A DNA stretch of 64,000 bases from Yarrowia lipolytica (taxonomy: Eukaryota > Ascomycota > Dipodascomycetes > Dipodascales), in the NCBI RefSeq assembly GCF_001761485.1, contig NC_090771.1:1054001-1118000 (forward strand), in the 5' to 3' direction. The translations under genes were made by a program, and so were the position numbers. The notes under the pieces were generated by a model. The model was not told where the DNA came from. It made no database searches and saw only the letters and a list, made by a program, of their open reading frames with translations. Below, piece after piece: positions 45,067 through 56,564 of the stretch. Position 1 is the stretch's first letter; every line of letters starts with the position of its first letter.

Positions 45067-48000
45067 GTTGTGAATGAAAATCGCAGGTGGCGGAACAAGT
45101 ACCAAACGAACAGTACTGGGAGAGGTTCTGTGTGTTTTTGGTGTGAGGCAAAGTAATATTAGGTTGTTATCAGGGGAATAGGGGAAGATGGAAGGGTACG
45201 ATAATGGGTGTTTTGGGCGGTGCAATTGGGATTTGGAGAAATAAAAATGCTCTCCAGAAGTCAAGAATCGCAGTAGTGTTTTCCCCTTGTTTTTTCAAGC
45301 ATTATAACGCGCTCTAAAATGTACCGTGTTTACGCGAGCCTTTGGTGTTCTGAAGTACCAGTTGAAATACTTAGTTGACGTTTGTTCAATGTTGTTGGGA
45401 GGAGTATTAATGTTTATATAAAATAAAAAAGTTATAAAAAAAATATATATTAAAATATATATAAAAAAGTATAAAAAAGTATAAAGAAAAAATATTGAAA
45501 AAAAAATAGATTTATTAAAAAAAAATTGAAAAAATCATAAAAAAGGGCGCGTCTGGACATGGTTTTTGTGTAAGAAAGTCGCAGTTTTTTTCAACGACAA
45601 CAATTGAGTTGATTAAAATCGTCCACTGTCGGTTTTCCGGTAATTTGAGGTCCATTAGGACGTCCTGTTTTGCTACTCGTCGTGCTAAAAACCAAATACC
45701 AAGGTTCATGGTATCGCCGAAAATTCGAAATATGAAGTTTAGAGTTTTTGAAATGTTTGGTGCAGATTCTGGTGCTGATTTTGGCCCCCATAATGGAGGT
45801 TGTCAGTACTTTTATGTGTTGAAAAGATATCGCAAGCTATAATAACTCCTCTGGTAAACTCATTGGAGTTTTCAGAATTGTTTTAGCTGTTCTATTAATC
45901 GAGATAATCGAGTTTTCGAGAGGAGATGTGCATTGTAGCCTGGAATGACTCGGGATATTCATATCAGAATATCAGCTCTAGTCACAAAAGAGTATTTTGA
46001 TTCCCACGTTTCTATATCTACTCCAGAAAGTATTTCTTCTTGTCAAACATCCATATGAGTTGACTTGACCTACTTGTAGCTTCGAATCCAAACGTTGGTC
46101 TCTTCATGTTTAGTTGGTTTTTAGTAACATTCCCAAGTATCGTCATTTGGATTTTAACAAAAGTTGGAAAGGTTTTTAGAGACGTGGCCATGTGCTTGAG
46201 TATGCTCCCATCAGAACATAAACGACTCTCACCGGGTTTGAACGAATGAGGTTTCTGAGTCTGAGAGCCGCTGAGTTGGTGAGTTGTTGGTGAGTTCCTG
46301 TCAATGGTCATTTGGCCTGAATTTTCTCTTCTCTTCTATCACATCCACTTATCTGGGATCCTCTATCACGTCCAAGACTTACACTTGCTGACTACTCCAG
46401 ATAGTGCCAATTGAAGTGCTTGGTTTGCTCCATGTCTCTGACAGAACAACTAAACCTCCAACCGCCTGAAACTATCAACAGGTTTCAGCTTGTTGTTCAT
46501 AGAGATGGCGCCGTGTTCATTGCTCGGCACCAGAGAACAAAGTCCACAGACAGAGTCCAGCTGCCGGCTTGTTTGACTCTTGGCCACGGCTTGGGCTTCC
46601 TTGGCACGCAATCAAACATCAAACAGCAAGATTTACACGAGCTCTATGTTCAATACACCTGGTGAACATTCCTTTTTTCAACCGGTTCAGCCAAGCACGA
46701 CCAAGACCCGGATAATAGCAGCAGACAAAGAAATAGATGGGCCACCTACCTGTGGAGACAAGAGAAAAGAATCAGGCAATAGTCTTATCCGACTCAAGCT
46801 AGGTATGCAGTCATATCGGCGGTCCTCTGCAGTCTTATCTGCAGTAATATCTTAACCGTTGGATTGTGAGACAGGAGGAGTCTTGAGTGCATGGACGAGC
46901 ATGGAGCAGATCAATGCGGTATCTTGGACAAGTGCAAGTTGGAGCTCTCTCAAAGCTGCTGCTCTCTGAGCTGCTCCATCTTTTCCCCCACCCGTTGCTC
47001 CACTTGGACCTACACTGTCTGCAATCAACTACAACAACTTGTCTCAACGTTGGCCCCACATGTATCATAACAACCCGGCTACGACAGTAACGGCGTATAA
47101 GTTGACTTTACGAGCATCCCGTTAAACCCTGCATAGCAACCGAACCGAAAACGACGATTCCAGCAATAGATTACACGCCAGCCAAGCGGGATAGTCTCCG
47201 AACCAAAAGCTGGATACAATTCCTGGCCGGTACAAAAAATTCATCTTGGCTATTCTAAGTTGCCACGGTTATGTACCAGCTTTTCCGTGCATGTCAAAGT
47301 TTTCTGGAACGAGCATGTATAGATGGGGGACTGACTGCCAAGGGCCAGACCACCACCACCATGTCCGGGAAAAGGGCAAAGGACAAGGCGAAAAGCCCCC
47401 TGGTTTCTGTATTATTCTAACACTTGTTCTCCCTGCCTTCAGGAACCCCCTGGACCTGTCAAAAGTGACATATGTGTCACACTAATGGCCCTACCGGGAG
47501 CACTCTACTGGGGATAAACGTTCATGTGCATGTGAGACAGGGAGTTGTCAAGACCGCGCTAGAGCACGTCCGGGAAAATATTCTGATGCCAGAGCTGGCT
47601 TAATCGAAAGCCCACTTTGCCACGATTCCGCCGGTACCATAAACGCCGCCATTTGGCGCTCCCCGACCACCGCTAGAGCCGACATGTTAGTCGCCCCACT
47701 GGCAGTAAAATTCAATCTCCGAGCAATGTCGATGCCAAGTCTCCACTAAAACTCTATTGTCCTAGCAATGTCTTGGCTAAGTTTGGAGGCAACAACTTGT
47801 GGGCAGGAACAAACATCGGTGGAGTGGAAAAAGGGCTAAATGGGGTACAGTGCCTTTTTTTGTGCCCGTGCCAGACGCGCAACTGCGCAACCCCCAGTGC
47901 AACAATTGATCGCCAGATCGATCTACAGCGAAAACTGGCACGTCAGACATGATCCAATCGAGTCTGGGACCAGCACGGATCATCTACTGCGCGTGTGGGA

Positions 48001-49560
48001 TCCTAGCAATGTTCCCTGTCTGGGATTTCCCGTGTGGACACCAATTCTGTACAGTGTACTTGCACTTGAGACAGCCAAGAGAGGCGCAAAAGATGAACCC
48101 TGGATTTGGACTTACCCTTGCACTTCCTACCATGATAGAGGAAGTCTGGCGTTCAGTTTTTGTCGCAAAAACAGTTGGAAAACAAGAAACTAACACCACT
48201 TGCTCTTTTGCTATTATTGCTATAGACACTTGGCGGTCTCAGCACTATACAAGTCATCTATAGTGTCCACCTGTTGGTCGGCCCGAATCGAAGCATTTTC
48301 ATAAGACACGAGCGGGAGTCGTGGAATCTCCTCAACTCAACTCTACTTGGATCAAACTTGACAATACGAGTTTTAGGAGGGGTTTGGATGACTAATTGGC
48401 TCTCGTTGGTGGCGATAGTCTTAGTCAGCTGTTCGTACTGTGATGTATGGACGTTCTGGCGTCCTGGGAACGTCCTGAGAACGTTAGGATCGGTGGGTCT
48501 GGACAGATTCTGGCTGTTGTTTACGCCTACAACACTTTTACATTATTCTCAGCCTAATTACTCCTGCCGACAACAGCCCCGAAGCCTGTACCGGTTCAGG
48601 AACGACTCTCGTGCTGGATAAAAGGACTCGAAGTACTTCCCCCACTCGCTCTGAGCATTTATCGTGCCCTGGCATCTCCTACTACTCCGTATATCAGCTG
48701 TTGGGGCAAATGACAGAAGATAAATCTCGCTCAAATCACCACTTCTCTGTATTATTCCACCGCTCGTACCCTACTCCTACTGTACCACGTCTCCACTGGT
48801 GCGCCATTTCTTTTTCCTGTCCCAAACCCCCGCTGATTGTCACACTATTGACTAAACCACATGATAATTGTCACCAAAGTGATGATAAAATCATTCCAAA
48901 CTCGGCTGTTTTACTCGCAATCACGTGGCACGGGTATGACACGAGTTAACTCTCTGTTTTCTGATTACGTACTCTTAAGGTCGGGTCCGTGGGAAGTGCA
49001 GAAATCATCTGAATGGAATAAAAATGGTACTGATGAGGTCCTCTGACATGGGGCTTTCGAATGGTGTAGTCCCCGTCTCCATATCTTGTCGCTACACCAA
49101 TCTCGTACCACATGAGCCGCGGAAAAGCAACCCGAGCTTCAGAGTAGCTTTCCAGAATGCAAGAGTATCAGTTAATTGCACCACTTGCCCCGAATTGCTC
49201 TATATTTGCAAAAAAAGAGACATCAACGTCCTCGTGAGATACAATGACCCGTTGTATTCAAGTCGGAGCGCTCATATATGACCCCTGGTAACGTATCGGG
49301 GCCGTGCAAGTAGATGGACTTTCAGATCAACTGAGCCTATGCTGGACGACCCAATTGGGTCTATCAACTCCGATCTTGTCTTGCTCACGTGCACAAGGGT
49401 AGCGAGCAACTGTCGTTCACCTTCATACCGCCTGACTATGCGGTTATACGGTTAGGCGTGATGGTTAATACGACGGTACGGCTTGAGAGGTAGTATGATA
49501 GTGGTACGATATGAGTGGGGTAATGTAAGTGTGGTGAGTGGCAGTTGATACGGTTGATTG

Positions 49561-49595
49561 GGGTTAATTGGGGTTAATTGGGGTTAATAGGGGTT
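49561..49595. repeat. Short run of 10-bp GGGTTAATTG units (telomere-like)
   Basis: GGGTTAATTG twice, GGGTTAATAG once, then GGGTT. The Yarrowia telomere repeat is the decamer GGGTTAGTCA; these units share its GGGTTA start and its length but not its end. Confidence 0.85.
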
Positions 49596-51715
49596 CACAT
49601 GGCGGAACAGGGCCCTACTGCTGAACAAGATCTCTAACGACCCCAAGTTCGCGGAACAGCGATCTACTAGTGCTGTACCCACCTCACCCCACAACGAACT
49701 CCACTGTGTGGATAGCCTTCTACCACTACACACAAGCGAGGTTGCTGGTTGTACGACGATTCCAATAGCCTTGGTATACTAGTGCGATCGGACTTGTTCC
49801 TTGTAAGTGGTAATCATGTCCAGTGGCAGCGTCTTGTGTGTGCGTCTTGTGTCTGTCTGTATGCGTGTCTCCGTTTCATTAAAAATCTTATCAAGATATT
49901 TGTCATTCTTTGTTCAGACATAATACGTGATTGCAAGGTTAATGGCGGCACGTTTTTGGTGATCAGATCATGTTCTGACAAGTGTATGACGGGGAGACGG
50001 TTCTGGGGACCACGGTATGGTCAACTGTAGGGGTGGTCGGTTCGGAGCGGCGAAAAAGTGGCAAATGAGCCCGGAAAAACGCCTCTAATCAGCCCAGACA
50101 GCCCTGCCAGGGCTCCCCGGCATCCTCTCACCCTCCCACCAAGCTCAGACACATCATTCAACCTACTGTACGACTGGACCGGAACTCTGACCAAACGTCA
50201 GTAGACAAAAGCCAGTTAATTAGACTTGCACCAACTATATTTTAGCGAAACGCTAACCTTGACTAAACTGCCAAGTAAACCATAAGTATACAGAAAGCCT
50301 ATTCCCGATATCTCCGAACCACGGAGACAGTAGTGGCAGAGCCGTACACAGGGTGAGGAACCAGACGGTTAGGGTTGGAGCGGGCGCCGATCACGGTATC
50401 GTCACACGTCCCATACTGTGCGACGGCGGAGGAAGCCAAGCCCCCGGGCCTCTTGGCAGAACCCGTGGTTTAAATGGCTACAAGCCGTCCTGAGAGATGA
50501 GTGTGGGGCTTGGCGGCGGATCCGTCAGTCCACTGGGTTGCTCGGAGATAGCTAGTGGGAAGATCGGATATTGGTTTGGCTGATGTTTCGGTGGTGGATT
50601 TGCTTCTTCCGACTGCAAAAAGGAATTGCACTGTACCCAGCATGCCAATATGGGACAAGAACAATACCAAGAACTCTGACGGCGTGTGACAATGAAAAAA
50701 ATGTTAGGTTGACAAAGTCGCCTGTTGGCTGAGCCACCATCCCACGTCGGATCTCTACTGCGAGCAACTCTATCGTGTGTGTTTCTTGTATACACCTTTT
50801 CTCAAACACCCCCAAACGCTACTCCATCTATGGTGTCTCCCCTGCCAACTCTATAAGCGAGGTTGGACACGGTTCTACGGCAGAGTTTGGCGCTCCAGAT
50901 CGGGAATAATACGCCAGCTCCCGCATTGCCCCCAAACATTGGCCATTTTGCCCAGTCTTGCTTTTTGATACGGTCTTTTGTGAGTACTCTATGTAGTGTA
51001 CTGGATGCCGAGGGGAACTTGTAGGAACTTGGACCTTAGGAGGGACTGTGGACATTAGACGACGCCAAATCTCTAGCTATTGCAGGTGCTAATGAAGCAA
51101 ACTGGGCTTGTGTGCTCTTTGGTCAAGTCCGTGGTCTATAGCTGTGTCTCGATCAAGATCGTCATAGGTCTCATTATGAAGCGAGGTGGGCTAGGTACTT
51201 GGGCGATATCTGTAGTACTTAGCCGATGCAACATATCGAGACTGAAACAAGCCCAGAATGAAGGAGTTGGTTTTGGACAGTGGCGGCCCCAGCGGTTCCT
51301 GGACAATGTATACTCCTCCGTCCACCCTCGGGGGGACACACACACAACCAAGAAAGTGAATTCAAACAGAAACAGAGATTCATTTCGCACTAGACCGAAA
51401 ATGGAGTGTTTCTTTGGCATAATGGGAGTGGTGGATCCTGTATTATCTCTAGTCCGTGGTTATTTTCACTAGAACGACACAGCCACATGATGGACAAACA
51501 TTATCACGAAGCATGGCCAATCTTCTCCGGGAAGTGATGTCATAACACAGGGCTACATTGGTGGCGTCGGAGATTGAGGACTAGTCCGCGAGGATGGTGG
51601 GAGGAGGGCAAATGTGCCCGTGGTGTTTTGGTTCCTTCTACAGTGCTTTGTTAATGGCTTCAGAATGGTCGCGTTTTTTCTCAACTATTTACTCGGCATA
51701 TATCAACTATTAGTT

Positions 51716-51769
51716 GGCACTTTAGTTAAGACAGGGAAGGTTGCGGGTTCGAATCCCGGTAGTGCGTCA
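51716..51769 (+). ncRNA. tRNA-like remnant lacking an anticodon arm
   Basis: GCACT (51717-51721) can pair with AGTGC (51761-51765). Between them are an A-box-like TTTAGTTAAGACAGG and a T-arm/B-box GCGGGTTCGAATCCCGG. The order is acceptor, D arm, T arm, acceptor, but only about 45 nt separate the stems, too short for an anticodon arm. It looks like a tRNA gene with an internal deletion. A short TFIIIC-binding transcript is possible but unproven. Confidence 0.35.
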
Positions 51770-51970
51770 ATAAAGAATGTTGCTGTTTTCTTGGAACAGC
51801 TTCCGAAGAGTCGATGTGTGTTTTAAAGTGAATTTTCCTGTTAAAGGGTCTTGATAGAGCTGAGAATGAATCTCAAATTGCTCTGGTCGTGTCTAACTAT
51901 CGACTGACAATGGAGACCATAGGTCTCAGCGGAGCCATGAGCTCTGTGGAGCCAGAGGATTCTTCAAGAC

Positions 51971-52040
51971 GTCCACAACCGTCCACCAACGTCTACAACC
52001 GTCCACCACCGTCTACAACCGTCTACAACTGTCCAAAATC
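51971..52040. repeat. Tandem array of 10-bp units (GTCTACAACC/GTCCACCACC)
   Basis: Seven contiguous decamers in exact phase: GTCCACAACC, GTCCACCAAC, GTCTACAACC, GTCCACCACC, GTCTACAACC, GTCTACAACT, GTCCAAAATC. They are degenerate but strictly in 10-bp register. Confidence 0.92.
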
Positions 52041-54081
52041 CGTCTAATAGTATACGATTCACGACAGACATTGAGAGCTATTCGGGAGTAGTTTTGTCTC
52101 GTCTGTCCAGTGACTAATGGAACCGACAAAACGCTGAATGACAGAAAAGGAGCCGGAAGGAGACGTTTGGACTTTAGAAACAACAGCTACAACTCGTTTA
52201 TTAGCCCCGTTTCCTACTTTTCTTAGTAATGAGACAGTTGCGACCACACAAGTCCACTCTAGTATGCTAAACACTCGAACTTCAAGCAAAGCCAAGAGTA
52301 CAGCTCGACGAGTTTTCAAACTGACACAGATGTGTATATCAGAGGCTGGTTTGTGGATTGTCCACAATTCAGTTCTCTGACCCTTCTACCAAGGGTATTC
52401 CTACTCCGGAACCAACAATACAGCAATACCAGTAGAACCAGTAGTACCAGAGGATGGGGAACAAGTAATGGCATTGTATCAGCAAAGGTGGACTCAAGAG
52501 AATAGTGAGAATTGATAATTTCACTCTACTCGTTAATATCGACAAGTCTCGGCCTGAGCTGGACGTGAATCATTCCGAACTGGAGGAGTAGAGGTCCAGG
52601 ACATGGTTTCCGTACAATGAGGGTCTCCCACGGTCCATATTCTGGAGTAATTGCAAGTTTAGGCCAAATCGGATCCATTAAAACCCTGGCAAAAGTGATG
52701 GGTGTACTCTGAACTCCATCTTATGCGTTTCAGCCTACTACTGTGGATCAGGCGAGGTTCATGTATCGAAAAGTCGGGATTTAATAGATATATAAAGTCA
52801 CCGAGTTGATAGATATCTGAAATAAAACCTTTCAAGCTGTTTCTGCCATTACTTGGGTGAAAAAATTGTACCCAACTCCCTTCCACTTCACGTAAGTATT
52901 CCCCAACTAAAAACTAACAGGAAGTCCCCGCGTTGTCTGATTCAGATCATATAAAACAGGATAGTAGTTATTGGTTGCACATATTTCTTATGGTCCAGGC
53001 TATCCCCTTCACTTTCAAGCCATATTATATAATTTCTTCAGTGATATCTCCACTGATCCTTTCAGAATATATTACTTTACAATTCAACAAAGTTTGAACA
53101 AGGTCTAACAAATGCCCAACTAAACAATCACAATGCACAAGATCCAATCCAACTGCACAATTACTACACCCATATGTGCAAATGTGTTACATCTATGATC
53201 TAAATTCACTTCTTATTCACGAGTGCTCACTCCCCTATCGTTCACGTGATCCCACTCCTCATTTCTGTAAAACATGGAACGTAGACAATAATATGAAATG
53301 TCCATCTTTTTAACCGGAAAAGATATGGGAATTCAGAAACTTCCAATCAATTCCCCGTCAGTCATTTGATCTATCTTTCAACTCCCCAACCCTCCAGCTT
53401 TTCTCTGTCATAAATTATAAGTTGCCAAAAATTCACCCCAGTACAGAAATCAGACCACATCTTCCCCAGCTCGCTCAAAATCCAATCTATATTGAAACCG
53501 AGACCTTGAATCGATTCTTACTTCGTCATTCACTCACAATACCAGCTCTCATAATCCCCCTTGGGGTATGTAAATGAGTTCCATTACAATACTCAGAGGG
53601 ATAAACAACATACATGTCTCTATCACCCACCAGAGATACCCAGAGAGTATCCAAACAGTACCATTCGAGTCTCAGGGCCTCATTCTCTCAACTGCTATCT
53701 TTTTATTCCATAGAATCTCTCAAATCACTCCAAATCACCCCAAATCCAACCCTCCTCAAAAATGACTACAAAACCACCCTAGCTTCTCCTGTGGATGACC
53801 CTTGACAAATCTGGAACAATAACTCGAATCCCTATACTAAAATTACTCATTTATTCAACTTGCCAGTCCCCTATCATTTCTCAAAAGCCCACAAATCGCT
53901 GACTCATCGCCATCATCATTCAAAACAAAACATCTTCCCGACTTTTCCTGTAAAAATCCCACAACAAATCGCAAAACAGAACTGAATTTGTCATACAATT
54001 CTCGCCCATCTTCACCCTGGTTCCTCACTCAAAACCAACATATATCTCCCTTTGAAAACACACCAAATCAGTGTGTCCAGG

Positions 54082-54115
54082 TAGCACAGCTACAGCACAG
54101 CACAGCACAGCACAG
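54082..54115. repeat. CACAG pentamer repeat in the SUP35 upstream region
   Basis: About five contiguous (AG)CAC pentamers some 270 bp before the SUP35 start codon. Confidence 0.85.
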
Positions 54116-54181
54116 TACACACGGCAGTTACTTACGTAATGCACCCAAAAGGACACCACGAATGTCACACCGTGTCAATTG

Positions 54182-54300
54182 TCACGTGTCAACGGACCCG
54201 ACCCAAAAAAACAAACCGCGTCCGCTTCCCCATCGACCCTCCACCTACCTCCATCTTCTCCCCCACACTCCCCAGGGCTAGGGTTAAAATTTTCACCCTG
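54182..54300 (+). promoter_or_regulatory. SUP35 upstream region: E-box and TAGGGTTA motif
   Basis: A CACGTG lies at about 54182 within GTCACGTGTC. A TAGGGTTA, similar to Tbf1 or Tay1 sites and the telomere repeat, lies at about 54282, some 95 bp before the ATG. No TATA box is evident. Confidence 0.35.
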
Positions 54301-54377
54301 AGTTAAGGTTTGCACTTTGAAAAACCACCCAGCATAATTTTGAGAATCACCACGCAACACTCACCACGACACACACA

Positions 54378-56564
54378 ATGAGTGATCAATTCAACCAGGA
54401 CTTTGCCAACAAGGCCAACATCAACGAGGGCCAGGGCCAGGGTCAGGGCCAGGGCCAGGGCTACGCTCCTCAGCAGTTTGTGCCCGGTCAGTCGTTTGTG
54501 CCCGGCCAGGCGTTTGTTCCCGGCCAGTCTTTTGCTCCCCAGGGCGGCTACGACCAGTACGGCGGCCAGCAGGGCGGCTACCAGGGCGGCTACCAGGGTG
54601 GCTACCAGGGCAACAACTACAACCAGGGCTACCAGGGCTACCAGGGCCGAGGCGGCTATTCCGGTCGAGGTCGGGGCGGCTACCGAGGAGGATACCAGGG
54701 TGGCTACAACAACTACAACCAGTACGACAATCAGTACGGCAACTACGGCGGCTACGACAACCAGTACGGAGGGGGCTATGACCAGCCTGAGGAGCCCCAG
54801 GAGAAGACTCTCACGCTGGAGGAGTACCAGAAGCAGAAACAGGAGGCTCTCAACAAGCTCAAGAAGCCCGCTGCCAAGTCTGGCGGAGCCCTCAAGATTG
54901 GAGGCGACAAACCCAAGTCTTCCGGAGGAGCCCTCAAGATTGGAGGAGACAAGCCCAAGACTTCGGGCGGCGCTCTCAAGATTGGAGGAGACAAGCCCGC
55001 CGAGAAGAAGACCGGAGGAGTTCTCAAGATTGGCGGAGACAAGGACAAGAAGGAAGAGTCCCCTGCCCCTGCTGCCGAGAAGAAGGAGTCCACTCCTGTT
55101 GCCGAGAAGAAGGAGGCTACCCCCGCTCCTGCCTCTAAGGAGTCTACTCCGGCCCCTGAGAAGAAGGAGTCCACTCCCGCTAAGGACGACTCTGCCGCCA
55201 ACGCTGCCTCTGCTGACGCCCTGATCGCCGCCCAGAACGCCGAGATCGACCAGGAAACCATCAAGGAAATGTTTGGCGAGACCAAGGACCACATGTCCAT
55301 CATTTTCATGGGCCACGTCGATGTCGGCAAATCCACTCTGGGAGGCCAGATCCTCTACCTCACCGGCACCGTCAACAAGCGAACTATTGAGAAGATGGAG
55401 AAGGAGGCTGCCGACGCCGGACGACCCGGCTGGTACCTGTCTTGGGTTATGGACATCAACAAGGAGGAGCGAGCCGAGGGAAAGACCGTCGAGGTGGGCC
55501 GGTCGTACTTTGAGACCGACAAGCGACGATACACTCTGCTCGACGCCCCCGGCCACAAGATGTACGTGCCCTCCATGATTGGAGGAGCCGCTCAGGCCGA
55601 TGCCGGTATTCTCGTCATCTCTGCCCGAAAGGGAGAGTACGAGACCGGCTTCGAGCGAGACGGTCAGACCCGAGAGCACGCCATGCTGGCCAAGACCCAG
55701 GGTATCAACAAGCTGGTGATTGCCATTAACAAGATGGACGACTCGACCGTCAACTGGTCCAAGGAGCGATACGACGAGTGTATCAGCAAGCTGAAGCTCT
55801 ACCTCAAGGGTCTGGGCTACTCGGACAAGACGGAGATCACCTTTATGCCCGTGTCCGGTTTCACCGGCGCTAACGTCAAGGAGCGAGTCTCCAAGGAGGT
55901 GTGCCCCTGGTACGACGGCCCCTCTCTGCTGGAGCTGCTTGACTCGTTTGAGCTCGAGCGGAACCTCACCGGCCCCTTCATGCTCCCCATTTCCAACAAG
56001 GAGAAGAACCTGGGTACCATTGTGGAGGGTAAGATCGAGGTTGGCACCGTCAAGAAGGGCGACAACCTGGTCGTCATGCCCTCTAAGGTCCCCGTCGAGG
56101 TCACCACCCTTTACAAGGAGACCGAGCAGGAGGTTGGCGGCGCGTCTGTTGGAGAGCAGATCCGACTCAAGGTCAAGGGCATTGAAGAGGAGGAGGTTCA
56201 GATTGGACAGGTTCTCTGTTCTGCCGCCCAACCCGTTGCTGCCGTCACCGTCTTTGAGGCCCAGATTGCCATCACCGAGCTCAAATCGATTCTGTCGACC
56301 GGTTTCTCTTGTGTGATGCACATCCATACCGCTGCTGAGGAGGTCACCTTTACTGCTCTGCTGCACAAGCTGGAGAAGGGTACCAACCGAAAGTCCAAGA
56401 AGCCCCCGGCTTTTGCCAAGAAGGGCATGAAGATCATTGCCCGGCTCGAGACCCAGAACCCCGTCTGTATGGACGAGTTTAGCAAGACTCCCCAGCTGGG
56501 TCGGTTCACTCTGCGAGACCAGGGTCAGAGTATCGCCATTGGTCGAGTTACCAAGCTGTTGTAA
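54378..56564 (+). CDS. SUP35: Translation termination factor eRF3 with Gln/Gly-rich prion-like N-domain
   Basis: Encodes 728 residues. The N-domain (about 1-135) begins with a GlnGly run, then three VPGQ(S/A)F repeats, then Gly-Gly-Tyr-Gln and Asn-Tyr-Asn repeats, the composition of the yeast Sup35 prion domain with RGG-like elements (RGGYSGRGRGGYRGG). The M-domain (about 136-300) has four copies of a SGGALKIGGDKPK-type repeat and then Lys/Glu-rich repeats. The GTPase core starts at about 307: G1 GHVDVGKS (312-319), G3 DAPGH (near 390), G4 NKMD (451-454), followed by the two beta barrels of the EF1A family that bind eRF1. The protein acts in the cytosol with Sup45/eRF1 at stop codons. Length is a little more than S. 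cerevisiae Sup35 (685). The first ATG follows an A-rich leader. Confidence 0.98.
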   Translation: MSDQFNQDFANKANINEGQGQGQGQGQGYAPQQFVPGQSFVPGQAFVPGQSFAPQGGYDQYGGQQGGYQGGYQGGYQGNNYNQGYQGYQGRGGYSGRGRGGYRGGYQGGYNNYNQYDNQYGNYGGYDNQYGGGYDQPEEPQEKTLTLEEYQKQKQEALNKLKKPAAKSGGALKIGGDKPKSSGGALKIGGDKPKTSGGALKIGGDKPAEKKTGGVLKIGGDKDKKEESPAPAAEKKESTPVAEKKEATPAPASKESTPAPEKKESTPAKDDSAANAASADALIAAQNAEIDQETIKEMFGETKDHMSIIFMGHVDVGKSTLGGQILYLTGTVNKRTIEKMEKEAADAGRPGWYLSWVMDINKEERAEGKTVEVGRSYFETDKRRYTLLDAPGHKMYVPSMIGGAAQADAGILVISARKGEYETGFERDGQTREHAMLAKTQGINKLVIAINKMDDSTVNWSKERYDECISKLKLYLKGLGYSDKTEITFMPVSGFTGANVKERVSKEVCPWYDGPSLLELLDSFELERNLTGPFMLPISNKEKNLGTIVEGKIEVGTVKKGDNLVVMPSKVPVEVTTLYKETEQEVGGASVGEQIRLKVKGIEEEEVQIGQVLCSAAQPVAAVTVFEAQIAITELKSILSTGFSCVMHIHTAAEEVTFTALLHKLEKGTNRKSKKPPAFAKKGMKIIARLETQNPVCMDEFSKTPQLGRFTLRDQGQSIAIGRVTKLL

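Larger units (their letters stand above)
45067..54377. other. Gene-free 9.3 kb interval before SUP35
   Basis: The region holds no credible gene; the open frames are short and motif-free. 45415-45545 is an A/T tract with ATATAT and AAAAAGTATA repeats. There is a telomere-like decamer run (49561-49595), a tRNA-like remnant (51716-51769), a decamer array (51971-52040) and, near SUP35, a CACAG repeat (54082-54115). CACGTG is rare here (about 48922, 49387, 53243, 54182). Confidence 0.5.
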
